Positions 31,450 to 43,108 of a stretch of DNA of 64,000 nucleotides are shown here, one piece after another. Within the stretch, counting starts at the first letter, position 1; every line of letters starts with the position of its first letter. Both the position numbers and the translations under genes were made by a program. Origin of the DNA: Tuctoria greenei (lineage: Eukaryota; Streptophyta; Magnoliopsida; Poales; Poaceae); NCBI GenBank assembly GCA_036927565.1, contig JAYESD010000001.1, forward strand, positions 281,863,560-281,927,559. Direction: 5' to 3'. The notes under the pieces are model-generated. The model saw only the letters and a program-made list of their open reading frames with translations, did not search any database and was not told where the DNA came from.

Positions 31450-32530
31450 GCTTACTCCTCCGGCTGAACAAAATGGGTACTTGATAGCGGATGCACAAAT
31501 CACATGACCGGAGAGAGAGGTATGTTTGTGGAGTACGAGCACAACAAGGATCCAGGTGAAGGCATATACTTTGGAGACAACAGCCAAGGAAAGGTCCTTG
31601 GTAGCGGTAACATTGAAATATCCTCTCAACATACCTTATCAAATGTTTTACACGTAGATTCTCTAGATTATAACCTTTTGTTAATATCCCAACTATGCGA
31701 CAAAGGTTACAACTGCTTATTCACTGATGAGGGTGTGACTGTTTTTAGAAGAAGCGATGGCTCGATTGCATTCAAGGGAACGTTGAAGGGCAAGCTTTAT
31801 CTAGTTGACTTCAACAAAGATAAAGCCGAACTCAACACTTGCTTGGTTGCTAAGACCAACATGGGATGGCTGTGGCATAGACGGCTAGCCCATGTTGGGA
31901 TGAGAAATCTGCAGAAACTTCTAAAAGGTGGTCACATCCGTGGTCTTAAGGATGTGGTTTTTGAAAAGGACTGGCCGTGCATCGCTTGTCAAGCAGGAAA
32001 ACAAGTCGGAGCACCACACCCCGCCAAGAATGTGATGACCACCGCAAGACCACTGGAACTTCTCCACATGGATCTTTTTGGTCCAGTCTCGTACATCAGC
32101 ATCGGCGGTAACAAATACGGTTTAGTAATTGTTGATGATTTTTCAAGATTTACCTGGGTATTTTTCTTGTATGATAAATCAGAAACTCAGGGGATCCTCA
32201 AGAAGTTCTTAAAAAGAGCTCAGAACGAATTCTCATCAACCATAAAGAACATCAGAAGTGACAACGGGACATAATTCAAGAATCTCCAAGTTGAAGAGTT
32301 TCTCGACGAAGAAGGGATAAAGCATGAATTCTCAGCACCCTACTCCCCTCAACAAAATGGAGTGGCCGAAAGGAAGAACAGAACATTAATCGAAATGGCG
32401 AGAACCATGTTGGATGAATACAAGACATCAGATCGGTTTTGGGCAGAGGCGGTGAACACCGCTTGCCATGCCACTAATCGACTGTACCTCCATCGACTAC
32501 TGAAGAAAACTCCATATGAGCTCTTTACGC
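31450..32530 (+). pseudogene. pol: Element C protease and integrase, one early stop and one in the core
   Basis: Starts right after a splice-acceptor-like TTTTTTGCAG (31440-31449), in the +1 frame relative to gag. TGA at 31465-31467, then the protease site KWVLDSGCTNHMTG (DSG intact). Pre-integrase and zinc finger: WLWHRRLAHVGMRNL to CIACQ. Integrase core: HMDLFGP, IRSDNGT followed by TAA 32272-32274, then PQQNGVAERKN; all three acidic residues are present. A frameshift near 32525 leads to the RT part. Confidence 0.85.
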
Positions 32531-34672
32531 CGTAAAAAGCCAAATGTTTCCTATTTTAAAGTTTTTGGTTGCAAATGTTTTATTCTAAACAAGAAACAGA
32601 GGGCCTCGAAGTTCGCTTCAAAGTCCGATGAAGGATTCTTGCTCGGTTATGAATCAAATGCCTACACCTATCGTGTCTTCAACAAGGTGTCCGACCTTGT
32701 TGAAGTAGCACGTGACGTAGTGTTCGATGAATCTAACGGCTCACAAGTGGAGCAAGTTGATAAGTGTGTGCTAGATGAAGAGGAAGCTCCATATGAAGCA
32801 CTGAAGAAAATGGGACTTGGCGATATCTTACCACAAGAGCAAACATTCGACTCAAATGCACAAGTTGAACCTCAACGCGGAGGCAATGATCAAGGGGGAG
32901 CCCTTGCACAAGATCAAGAGGAGGAAGGTCAAGAAGACCAGGACCATCATGGAAGCAATGATCTAGGGGGAGACAATGTACATGAAGATAATGAAGAACA
33001 AGCAACTACACAAGCTCCACACCCAAGAGTACACCAGAGTGTGCAAAGAGACCACCCTGTCAACAACATCATTGGAGATATTGCAAAGGGGGTAACTACT
33101 AGATCTCGAGTTGCAAATTTTTGTGAATCCTACTCTTTTGTGTCTTTTCTGGAACCATACAGGGTAGAAGAAGCCTTAGGGGATCCAGACTGGGTGATTG
33201 CAATGCAAGAGGATCTGAACAACTTCAAGAGAAATGAAGTATGGGAGCTAGTGGAGAGACCAAAGGCGAACATAGTCGGAACTAAATGGGTCTTTCGGAA
33301 CAAGCAAGATGAACATGGAGTAGTAACAAGAAATAAGGCAAGACTGGTGGCCAAAGGTTATTCTCAGGTCGAAGGTTTGGACTTCGATGAAACTTTCACT
33401 CCTGTAGCTAGACTTGAGTCCATTTGTATTTTATTGGCATATGCTACTCACCATAATTTTAAGCTGTATCAAATGGACGTCAAAAGCGCTTTCTTAAACG
33501 GCCCAATCAAGGAGGAAGTTTATGTGGAGCAGCCACCAGGATTCGAAGACCCGAAGTATCCCAACCATGTCTACAAACTGTGTAAGGCTCTCTATGGCCT
33601 CAAACAAGCTCCTCGAGCTTGGTATGAGTGTCTTAGAGATTTTCTAATTCAGAATGGATTCAAAATTGGTAAAGCTGACTATACACTTTTCAATAAACAT
33701 TGTGATGATCATTTATTTGTATGTCAAATTTACGTTGATGATATTATCTTTGGATCAACTAACAAATCCTTCTGTGAAGAGTTTAGCAAAATTATGACAG
33801 ATAGGTTCGAGATGTCAATGATGGGCGAATTAAAGTTCTTCTTGGGATTCTAAGTCAAGCAACTAAGAGAAGGTACATTTATAAGCCAAACCAAATATAC
33901 ACAAGACATTCTCAAGAAATTCAATATGGACAAAGCCAAGCCCATCAAGACACCCATGGCCACAAATGGACATCTCGACCTCAATGAAGACGGTCCAAAT
34001 GTAGATCAAAAGGTATATCGGTCCATGATTGGCTCTTTAATTTATTTATGTGCATCTAGGCCAGATATTATGCTTAGTGTTTTCTTGTGTGCAAGGTTTC
34101 AAGCTGCACCTAAAGAGTGTCATTTAGTTGCTGTAAAAAGAATCCTAAGGTACCTTGTGCACACACCCACCTTGGGCCTTTGGTATCCCAAAGGATCCAA
34201 ATTTAACTTGATAGGATATTCTCATGCCGACTATGCAGGATGCAAAGTCGATAGAAAGAGCATGTCAGGGACTTGTCAGTTTCTTGGTAGGTCCCTGGTA
34301 TCTTGGTCATCTAAAAAGCAAAACTCCATTGCCCTTTCCACAGCAGAAGCAGAATATATTGCAGCTGGTAGCTGTTGCGCCCAATTACTTTGGATGCGGC
34401 AAACCCTTAGGGACTACGGCTACAATCTTAACCATATCCCACTTCTATGTGACAATGAAAGTGCTATAAAAATTGCACACAACCCGGTAGAGCACTCAAG
34501 AACTAAGCACATAGATATCCGTCATCATTTTCTTAGAGATCATTCATTAAAAGGTGACATTGCTATTTCACATGTTAGAATTGAGAAACAACTTGCAGAT
34601 ATTTTTACCAAACCATTGGATGAGAAAAGGTTTTGTGAACTTAGGAATGAACTTAATATTCTTGACTCTTGA
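32516..34672 (+). pseudogene. pol: Element C reverse transcriptase and RNase H, one stop
   Basis: One frame with a single TAA at 33851-33853 where related copies have Gln. It begins with the integrase C-terminal region (VFGCKCFILNKKQRASKF, DEGFLLGYESNAYTYRVFN) and an acidic Gln/Glu-rich linker (32800-33060). RT follows (VIAMQEDLNNFKRNEVW, GTKWVFRNK, LYQMDVKSAFLNGPI, LYGLKQAPRAWYE, active site YVDDIIFGST). RNase H covers DADYAGC-like HADYAGCKVDRKS, SWSSKKQNSIALSTAEAEY and DIFTKPLDEKRF, ending at TGA 34670-34672. Confidence 0.9.
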
Positions 34673-35311
34673 AATGTGGCTTGAAACGTTGCACATTTGG
34701 TTGATACTTCAAATGTTACATTTTATTGCTAAAACTGCCCCTCACTTTTTTTTCTCCTAAGAAAACTATTTTTAATGAAGAAATCTTGGAATTTATGACC
34801 ATGTTTTTGTGTTGATTGCTTTCTGGTCATAATCACCAAGATTATTTGCAAAACTTGTCCTTGGATCACTATTAGTTATCTCCAAATACTTAGTTTGTCC
34901 AGTAACACCGGACTAGTCAGGTTTGCCACTTGACTAGTCCGGATAATCCGTCTTCCTAGGGTTTTCAGGGACACCGGACTAGTCCGCCCTCAGACCGGAC
35001 TAGTCTGGTCGGCTGCCTATATAAGCAGCTGGCCCGTTTCAAATCTCCCTCCACTTGACCTAAACCCTCTCCTCTCAAATCCTAGCCCCCAAAAGGTGAT
35101 TTTTGAGTTGAGTCCTCAAAATCCAAGCTCTCTCCGTGGGAAACTCTCCCCTCGACGAGTTGGTACTCCTCTCCAAACTCATCCGGACAGATTTGTGCTC
35201 CTTCAACGCGAATCCTCAAATCTTGGTAAATTTCTCCCTAAAATCAAACTCTCAACTTTTCTAGTCCTAGTTTATTTCTCTTGATTCTAAGGAAGTACAT
35301 TAGCTTCAGAG
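34673..35311 (+). promoter_or_regulatory. Internal promoter-like spacer of C: palindromes, TATA, leader
   Basis: After the pol stop lies a short non-coding part, then CCGGACTAGTCCG units near 34908, 34930, 34973 and 34992, and TATATAAG at 35018-35025. A CT-rich leader (35040-35240) follows, and the accessory ATG is at 35312. The order copies that of the LTR promoter. A and F have matching arrangements. Direct evidence for transcription is lacking. Confidence 0.55.
35226..35309 (+). other. Possible leader intron before the accessory ORF of C
   Basis: GTAAATTTCTCCC follows TCTTG, and the stretch ends TAGCTTCAG two bases before ATG 35312; the 84 bp between are AT/pyrimidine-rich. F has a matching donor context (TCTTGGTAATTTTTGCCCTAA), also in front of its accessory ORF. 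This is a prediction from site appearance. Confidence 0.4.
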
Positions 35312-36088
35312 ATGTATTCCTTTCACCTTCATACTCAATTGCAACCCCTGGAGAAGGATGAGCTCACATTTCTCTATGACACAAGGATGCCGTATGTTGC
35401 TCCCACTATCAAATATTTGAAGCCCTTCTATGTGGTCCTCAACAGAATTTTGAGGAGGACAATAGCCCCAAAAGATGGAGATGCGGGGACTATTCAAGGA
35501 ACCTTGAGGACCCTAATGAAGGTCATTGGTGGGAGGAGACCGTTCAATGTCTTTGAATACATCTACAATGACATTGTGAACATCTCAATCACTCCAAACA
35601 GATCTTGTGGGTATGCCCCGTACATAATGTACATGATTGAGAAGGTGACTGGACTTGAGTTCGTCAAGGATGTTCACCACACGGGGATGAAACCGCAAAA
35701 GCCCACCGAGTACACTCTACCTTCAGCTCCTGATGCACCTCCCTCCCCTGAAGCTGAGAGGAGGACTAAACAGGCTCGAGATGTGAATGCAAAAAGATCC
35801 TCAGCTGCTCCTCCTAGCTCTGCACCTGCTCATGAACCCTCCGGTGGTGTGCTCAAAATGCTCACCTCTATCTTTGCCTGCTGCCGCAAGATTGAAGTCA
35901 GGCAGAAGAAGAATCAACAATATGTCAATGCCGACATCAAAGCAATCTGCGACAAGCTGGAGATTGAGCCGGTGGGATCCCCGCCCGCCATCGAGGACTC
36001 CGAGGAAGAGTCCGCTCCGGCAAATGATGATGATGGTGGTGAAGATGAGGACCGGACCGAGACGGAGGAAGAGAGTGACGATGAGTGA
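35312..36088 (+). CDS. Sirevirus post-pol accessory protein, intact 258 aa (element C)
   Basis: Open from ATG 35312 to TGA 36086-36088, the only undamaged gene of the element. Residues 1-135 are a folded-looking region (LEKDELTFLYDTRMPYVAPT, NRILRRTIAPKDGD, GRRPFNVFEYIYNDIVN, YAPYIMYMIEKVTGLEF). It matches the region of the F protein with DKGELHFLYDTDHPYKA and, more loosely, the A protein. Then come a Pro/Ala/Ser/Lys-rich stretch, a Cys-containing segment (SIFACCRKIEVRQKK) and a very acidic tail (DDDGGEDEDRTETEEES). It lacks the N-terminal part seen in A and F and so could be a shortened form. No signal peptide. It resembles Athila-type ORF-1 proteins; function unknown. Confidence 0.75.
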   Translation: MYSFHLHTQLQPLEKDELTFLYDTRMPYVAPTIKYLKPFYVVLNRILRRTIAPKDGDAGTIQGTLRTLMKVIGGRRPFNVFEYIYNDIVNISITPNRSCGYAPYIMYMIEKVTGLEFVKDVHHTGMKPQKPTEYTLPSAPDAPPSPEAERRTKQARDVNAKRSSAAPPSSAPAHEPSGGVLKMLTSIFACCRKIEVRQKKNQQYVNADIKAICDKLEIEPVGSPPAIEDSEEESAPANDDDGGEDEDRTETEEESDDE

Positions 36089-36499
36089 TTCCCCTCAATT
36101 TTTCTCTTTTTGGTGCCTTGATGCCAAAGGGGGAGAGATTGAGACTAGGAGATATTAAGACTAATAATTTGAGAGTCGTTAGTGTCTTTATGTTTTTGTG
36201 ATCAAGGACATGTGTATTTAATTTTTAAAACCTTGTAATGCACGATTTCTTCTCTTATGTGTGATGCTTATTGTTGCTTGGATGATTATCTTTATACTCA
36301 TTGTTGATTATCTTTACTTCATCACACCTTGTTGATCACACACTTGTTAGGCACCCCACCATAAGGTGTGTGTATATGTGAGAAGTTGTTTTGTGGACTT
36401 ATCATTATTCTCATATGTGCACACCTTATGAAAATCAAGATTTTATTCTCAATTGTGATATCTCAAATGGTTGTCATCAATCACCAAAAAGGGGGAGAT
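36089..36499 (+). other. 3' untranslated region of C with two polypurine tracts
   Basis: AAAGGGGGAGAGATTG (36126-36141) lies in the context CTTGATGCCAAAGGGGGAG, the same as in A. AAAAAGGGGGAGAT (36486-36499) abuts the 3' LTR. Between them is AT-rich non-coding sequence. Confidence 0.8.
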
Positions 36500-37913
36500 T
36501 GTAAGTGCATCTAGGATATCCCTTGTGGGTTTTGGCTAATTGATGACAAACATATGAGATCCTAATGAAACTACTGAGATAATTGCAGGACAAACAAGTG
36601 AAACATTTCGGTGCACACAAAAAGGTGAAAAATGAAGTGGTGTTCAAAGAGAAATACTTTGATGAAGCTTGGAAGACTAAAATAGATTTTGAATGTATAG
36701 GGAGTGTATGAAAGACACACTCCAAGAGCTCACAACTTTGCGCGAGGGTAAGGGATTAAAACTAACCTAACTTTAACAAAGCACCGGACTAGTCCGATCA
36801 TGGACCGGACTAGTCCGTTCACCTTTCTGGAATCCCACTCACAAGGAGACCGGACTAGTCCGTTCATCCACCGGACTAGTCCGTTGATGTTTCTGGAGTC
36901 TCTCATACTGAGGGACTGGACTAGTCTGATCATTGACCAGACTAGTCCGTTGAACTTTCTGTAATCTCCCATTCGTGGAGATCGGACTAGTCCGCGGACT
37001 AGTCCGATGAACTTTCTGGAGTCACTTTCACACAGGACCGGACTAGTCCGACAAACTTTCTGGACCTCGAAACACATTGGAACCGGACAAGTCCGGACTT
37101 GCACTGGACTAGTCCGGTGTTAGGGTTTTTCAACGGCTAGCTTTTGGAAACCCTATAAATAGAGAGTCCACGACTTTACTATCAACACACACGTCTAATA
37201 TTATCAAAGAGCAAACCCTAGAGCCGCCACTTCGTCCCAAGAGCCCAAAACACATCTCCCCACACATCTAAAGTTCAAAAAGAGTTAAATCAATTGAACA
37301 CTTGGATTCGGGATTGGGAGATCATCATTCTTTCATTGCGAGCTCTTGGGGTTTGATCTTTCTACACTCATACTCTGCATTGTAATACTTTGGAGTGTAC
37401 TTGATCACTTTTTCATTGTAATTCTCGTGGGAGCCCTCAACGTGTGAGGTTGCCCCACAAACTTGGTGATTACCGGTGATAGTGGAATCAAGTCGGCCTT
37501 TGTGGTGACTTGAGGAGGGAAAGGGTTGGAGACCCGACTCTGTGTGAGCTTCCTCAACGAGGACGTAGATCTCGTGGTGAGATCGAACCTCGGGAAAAAT
37601 TTGTGTGTCTTGTGTCTCATTTACTTTAACTTTTGTTCATTAGATCATTTGAGTGCTAAACTTCAACATAAGGCAATTAGAAGTTACACCTGCATTCTTA
37701 TATTAATATCAAGTACAAATATCAGTTGTTCTCAATTCTGCTGCTAAAGAAATTTATTTTCCCAATTAACACCTGATCAACACACATAATTTTTGCACAC
37801 CGGACTAGTCCGCCCACACAACCGGACTAGTCCGGCCAACTAAGTTTTGACGATTCTATTAAGTGTGCAGGAAATTCAAAAGGCCTATTCACCCCCCCTA
37901 TAGGCCACATTCA
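36500..37913 (+). repeat. 3' LTR of element C
   Basis: 1,414 bp, very similar to the 5' LTR. It has TATAAATA at 37154-37161. It lacks one palindrome unit near 37040 that the 5' LTR has at 28217-28250, which explains most of the 21-bp length difference. Confidence 0.95.
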
Positions 37914-37918
37914 CTCCC

Positions 37919-38321
37919 CAATGGGGTCTGCTGTCGACGCACCGCGTGTTAACAGTGGTCGCTGTCGGAGCTACCAAGCTCCGACAAGCCCAGAGGACTA
38001 ACTGACGATGCTCTACGTGTTGACAAGTCACTGCCGGAGCTACTAAGCTCCAACAACCTTAGGGGGCCCCCACTATCGACGACTTCGGACCTACAAACTA
38101 CAAGGTTGAAGCGTGCAAGTCTTCAACAAGATGCTACATCCTCTTGGTACATGTCCATAATCAAATTGTGTACATCTACCAGAGGGCCAAGTGGGACAGA
38201 AGTGTTGAAGACAAAAAATGAAATTCATAAAATTCTTGGATTTTATTAATCTGGAGACAAGAGATTACAAAATTGGAGAAAAATAATAGAAGATACAAGC
38301 GGGAGCTACAAAGAGAAAGTC
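37919..38321. repeat. Convergent spacer of D, right half, after insertion of C
   Basis: Matches the reverse complement of about 9500-9900 in B. It contains GTCGGAGCTACCAAGCTCCGAC (37964-37985), which is nearly perfect, and a weaker copy near 38030. It ends at the stop of the antisense gene (38322). Confidence 0.65.
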
Positions 38322-38950
38322 CTAAACCCTATGGAAGAATGAGGCGACCTTCTGGGCAACCTCCGACACGCTGGCCTTGGCGGCATCTCCCTCTCCGTCG
38401 ACGGGACCTTCAAGCACCGAGCCCAGTGGGAAGTGAGGGTCTCGGCTCGTGTAGCACGTCAGCATGTACTCTGCGACGTTCTTCGCCAGGGATTGTCCTT
38501 CGGTTTCCAACTGGTCCGCGATGACATTGCCCATCTTGGTGAGCTTGTTTCCCGCCGAGCTCAACGCCTGCAACGCCTGGTTCAACTCTGTCTCCGGATC
38601 ATCTGGACGCACGGGACTAAAACCCATCTGCGTCAGTGCGTCATTGGCTTTGCCCAAGAAGTCTCAAACTTGTTGGGACTCTGCAGCCCTTGAGCCTCGC
38701 ATCTCTTCCAAGGATCTCTTGGTCGCCGCAAGCTCTGAATTCTCCCGGGCAAGGCACTCGACTTCTTTGGCGTTCTGCTGAATCTTTTCTGCAACTTGCC
38801 TTTCGAGTTTACCGAGCTCCTCCTCCTGGAGGTGGATCTTGTTCCGGCGGTCGACCATGTCCTTCTCCCGACCCCGCACTTTCTTCTCCCTGGAAGCAAT
38901 TTTATTCTCCCTCTTATTGAGGTCCTGTACTCGCTGCCAGGCTTTCTTAT
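38322..38950 (-). pseudogene. Antisense gene of D, C-terminal part, cut off by element E
   Basis: Minus strand, continuing the coiled coil of exon 2 (REKKVRGREKDMVDRRNK, EEELGKLERQVAEKIQQN) and the tail (KVASFFHRV) to a stop at 38322-38324. One frameshift lies near 38650. At the place where B has an amber (9038) this copy has Gln. Element E is inserted within the codons for ...EEK/KAW. Confidence 0.8.
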
Positions 38951-39814
38951 TGATGAGGACATCACAACAGCGGAGACACATATTGAACTGCAAGGACCAA
39001 TCACAAGAGCACGAGCACGGTTATTAAATCAGCAGGTGAATTCGTTCCTAACTTCTTTTGCATGTGAGTTTGAGAATAGATTGCTATGTGATGATTTAAT
39101 TGTTATTAGGAATAATGGAGAAGATCAACAAGTGAAGGAAAGAGGCTTTTGGAGCATGGAGAACCAGCTGGGACGTCCACAAGTTGATGGAAATAGTTTA
39201 CAACTCGGACTCGAGTTCAACTCGGAGTCCAGGAGCAGTCCACCTTAAAATGGACGCCCAGGAGGCATACGGATTCCGTTTTTGACGTTCTACATATGCA
39301 CGGAAAGAGGAGAAGATAAACTTTCCAATGGTTCTGGTACCACCTCAAAATTCCTCCGGTGTCATTGGGAATCGTCGAAACAAGTCGAGTCCAGATTTCT
39401 GTCCGGTGCCGCGCCACCGAATCAGACCTTTGGGCCTTGTATCCCATAAGAGTCCATTAGGGACGTGTCTAATCATGTTTTGGTCGAACCCTAGCCTATA
39501 AGTACTGCATACACCGGTCATATTCGGTGGGTTTTGCTTAGATCAATAATATCGCCGTTCTACGGTTTGTGAGACCCCAACTTCACGATTTCCGATCGTG
39601 TCTTCGACGTTCTTGCTCGTGTTCTCGGTGGCACTTGCAGGGATTAGCCTTCTTGGCGAGGTCAAGCGTGTGCAGCACAGTTGATAACCAACGGAGCCGT
39701 GGTGTAGTGATTGCATGGGTACTCAAACCGCTCGGGTGCCGCGGATCATCAACGTCGAGTTCTCCACCCCAATTGACATACCTTTCGGAGGATCGGACCT
39801 AAACCTACTCATTA
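38951..39814 (+). repeat. 5' LTR of element E
   Basis: 864 bp, same length as the 3' LTR with scattered substitutions. The TATA position reads TATAAGTA (39497-39504), against TATAAATA in the 3' LTR. Confidence 0.92.
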
Positions 39815-41046
39815 ATTGGTATCATATTTCCAGGTTGCCCGTGAGGTATCTTTTTTTCGTCCATATAAAAGCCACAAAAAATTAGATCGTTTTTACCGCT
39901 TCCCAGACTATAGTGCCTGCAGTTTTGTTTTTCAGTTTGCATTGTTGAGTTTGCATTCGTGTGGTCGGTTCTTGTTGCTGGTTTAGCTTTGTGTTTTGGG
40001 TCCTAGTTATCGTGTTTCGTCCTTGTTTTCTTGCTGTTCGACACCTATTCCACAATTCCTAAATAACAAACGGATCCACCACATTCATCGGTTTGCCCTA
40101 GCTAGCCGCCTTGCGTGAACTCCCGCATCGCCAGCCCTAGATTAGGTGACAAACCTTTGTGTCATTCATCCTTGAATCATCACACACCACCCCATTAGTT
40201 GCTGTGTAAATTCCCGATCGTTTTCATATCCGATTGCGAGTTCTGTTCTCAAACCGAGTTAGAATCAACATCCAAAAAAACGTAACTCGGACAGCCTACC
40301 TTAAAACGGCCATTACTTTCGCATACAAACTCGAAATCGGGCGATTTTTTTTTTCAAATTCATCTACGCGAAATTTCGCATCTGATTTTCTGCGGCGTAG
40401 CGCGTTCGGCGAAATTAGATTGCCCAAATTCCCCTTGGAAGATAGGCTATCCGGCCTCCGAAGTTTCAACACAAATTTTAATGAATCTTCTTGATTTTCT
40501 ATAGGCCGCATATTACATCCAATTGATCTGCAAATTTGTGTGCTTCCTATATTTGTGCTCCTGAGTAAAGAAAAAATATCAAGAAAATATTACAAAAAAG
40601 AAAAAAATAGTGAAGAGCACGCATATTAAAGCAATTGGCCTATACCACTTGGTGCTGTTTTGTTGGCTATATCATTCTATCTTTCTTTTGCCTTGATACT
40701 TCCTTATGTTGTGCTAGGATCTAGGGCACTTGGTTGACCAGCAACAGTTTCCTACATTGAATACTTATTCAACTTTATTTAGCTGTTAACGATTTCCTGC
40801 TTATTAGTCATTATATTGTGCCATCCAAGCTCCACCTTTCTCTTGAGCATAACATGTACCTTTGCAATCACCCCACACTTCATTGATTCATCTCACTGTC
40901 CACACCACCTGCTGTGCCGGTAAGAACACTTGTAAGAGCGTGGTAAGATGCTTGAGAGAGAGATTGTTTTCTTCCACCTTCCACATTGTCACTGTAGGTT
41001 ATAGGGATAACATATTTTTTTTGTTGTCTTTTGTTTCCTACTAACA
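39815..41046 (+). other. PBS and long leader of element E
   Basis: TGGTATCA at 39817-39824 matches the initiator tRNA site over its first eight bases and then diverges (TATTTCC). The other 1.2 kb before the gag ATG have no credible ORF; they are AT-rich with several T-runs. The length is typical of a gypsy leader. Confidence 0.7.
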
Positions 41047-42358
41047 ATGGCAGGAGAAGACAATGATGACGAATGTGTTCAACATGCTGAGTTACGTGAT
41101 ATGATGAAGACCATGACGGATATGTTCGCCAAATACAACGCAGCAACAGAGGAGTCATTGGAGAACTTGACTCGCCAACTGGATGACCTTGCTCTTCGGA
41201 TGAATACTTTTGAGGCTCGGTTGCCTCTCGTTGGAAGACAAGAAGACAATGCTTATGATGAACTGGAAGATCACAATAATCAGCCAAGACTGCCACTTTA
41301 TCGTTGAGGTATGGGAGGTAATAATCATAATAATAATAATTGTCCTCCCGATGATCCTTTTGCTAAAGTGAAATTTACTATACCCTCTTTTTCTGGTGCT
41401 TATGATGTTGAGGCTTATCTTGATTGGGAGATGACAGTAGAGCAAAAATTTAATTCCCATCTTATTCCTGAACAACATAGAGTTCGTCAAGCCACTAGTG
41501 AGTTTAAGGACTTTGCTATCATATGGTGGAATGGACTTGTTAAAACTAGAACTGATCCTCCAACATGGGATAGATTAAAGGAAGCTATGCGCGTTCGATT
41601 TGTTCCTCCATCTTTTCAGCGGGACCTTCACAAAAAATTGCAGCGCTTAGACCAAGGTAACATGTCCGTAGAGGAGTATTATCAAGAGTTACAAAAGGGT
41701 ATGCTGCGTTGTGGGGTAGTAGAGGACATGGATGATAAAATAGCTCATTTTTATGGGGGGTTGAGGCGTGAAATTTAGGACATTGTTGATTACAAGGAAT
41801 ATAATACTGTTAACAGATTGTTTTAGCTTGCTATGTTGGCAGAAAAAGAATTGCAGGGCAGACAACAATAGCAACATCGCACGAGGAGCAACTTCACGTT
41901 GCATGCAGCGACTACACCATCCAAAACAGCACCATCTTTGACCCCCCGTGCAGCGACTACACCACCCAATGGTGGCCAACGAACTATACCTGCTGCTCCA
42001 CCTTCTCGCGTGCCGGAAGGCAGCAAGGCGACATCATTCAAGCCTCCATCGTCCACTCCTTCTATGGGTCGTACTTCCGACATTAAGTGTCACCGCTGCC
42101 AGGGACTTGGCCATATGATGAGAGATTGCCCATGCAAACGAGCATACATAGCACGCGACGATGGCGGGTATGATAGTACTTCAGATGTTGAAGATGAATA
42201 TTCTCTTGCTACTGACTTTACAGATCCAAATGATGAACACACCAAAGAAGAGGTACTTGGTACAGCGGCGACGGAGAACTATAGGAGCATCATTGTGCAG
42301 CGTGCATTGAGCTCCAAAGTGGAGACCGACGACAAGCTACAACGACACACTCTTCTAC
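41047..42358 (+). pseudogene. gag: Element E gag, several stops
   Basis: ATG 41047 (MAGEDNDDECVQHAELRD), one frame with stops at 41305 (TGA), 41776 (TAG), about 41824 (TAG) and 41866 (TAG). The gag core reads KVKFTIPSFSGAYDVEAYLD, ATSEFKDFAIIWWNGL and EEYYQELQKGMLRCGV. The knuckle CHRCQGLGHMMRDC (about 42089-42130) is an intact CX2CX4HX4C. A frameshift near 42360 moves to the pol frame. Confidence 0.85.
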
Positions 42359-43108
42359 ATGTTTCTCGTCGTCAAGGACTGCCGTGTACACACTATAATT
42401 GATGGAGGTAGCTGCAATAACTTGGTGAACACGGACGTCGTCAAGAAACTCGGTTTGACAACAAGAGCACACCCTCATCCGTACCACATTCAATGGTTCA
42501 ACAACAGGGGTAAGGTTCGGGTAACACAAACAGCGAGAATACATTTTCCAATTGGTTCATACTATGATTTTGCTGATTTTGATGTTGTTCCTATGGATGC
42601 TTGTTCTTTTTTATTGGGTCGTCCTTGGGAATTTTATACAGATGCTATTCATCATGGTAGAACCAATAAATATACTCTCATGCATAAGGGAAAGAAAATC
42701 ACTTTGCTCCCAATGACTCCTGCTGAAATTGTGCATTTTGAGAAGAGTAAAATTCGTGATGGCAAAGCAACAAAATTAGAATCTGAAAAACAGCAAGTTA
42801 TTAAGTTAAAATCACCATCGTTGCTCGCAACTAAATCTGAACTTGCTGATTTATTCGATGCTAAGGGGATGTGCTATGCTTTAGTTTGCAAAGAAGCCAT
42901 GTTTTCACTTCATGAATTGTCTATTGCATTGCCCCCTGCTGTTGCTAACTTTTTGCAGGAGTTTGAGGATGTGTTTCCCTCCGAGATACCCCCTGGTTTA
43001 CCACCGATGAGAGGCATTGAACACAAGATCGATTTGATTCCAGGAGCAAGTTTGCCAAATCGTGCAGCATACAGGGCGAATCCACAAGAAACTAAGGAAA
43101 TTCAGTGA
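42359..43108 (+). pseudogene. pol: Element E protease segment
   Basis: Retropepsin active-site region TIIDGGSCNNLVN (DGG, as is usual in this lineage), a flap-like part (PIGSYYDFADFDVVPMDACSFLLGRPW) and a linker leading into RT (FLQEFEDVFPSEIPPGLPP, HKIDLIPGA). It ends with TGA 43106-43108 in EIQ*QVQ, where a CGA codon is expected. Confidence 0.82.

Larger units (their letters stand above)
27678..37913 (+). mobile_element. Element C: complete Sirevirus-type Ty1/copia retrotransposon
   Basis: 10,236 bp with LTRs 27678-29112 and 36500-37913, flanked by CTCCC on both sides (27673-27677 and 37914-37918). Order: PBS, gag, protease, integrase, RT, RNase H, internal promoter-like spacer, accessory ORF, two polypurine tracts, 3' LTR. 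The copia order (integrase before RT), the extra ORF and the palindrome-rich LTRs fit Sireviruses. It is inserted in element D. A few stops and frameshifts break gag-pol; the accessory ORF is intact. Confidence 0.95.

Noticed and set aside
35312..36088. A retroviral-type envelope gene in C
   Set aside because: There is no signal peptide, no convincing membrane helix and no cleavage motif. The core resembles plant mobile-element ORF-1 proteins instead.
39815..41046. Coding capacity in the leader of E
   Set aside because: Frames are shorter than 90 codons, AT-rich and without recognisable motifs; the position fits an untranslated leader.
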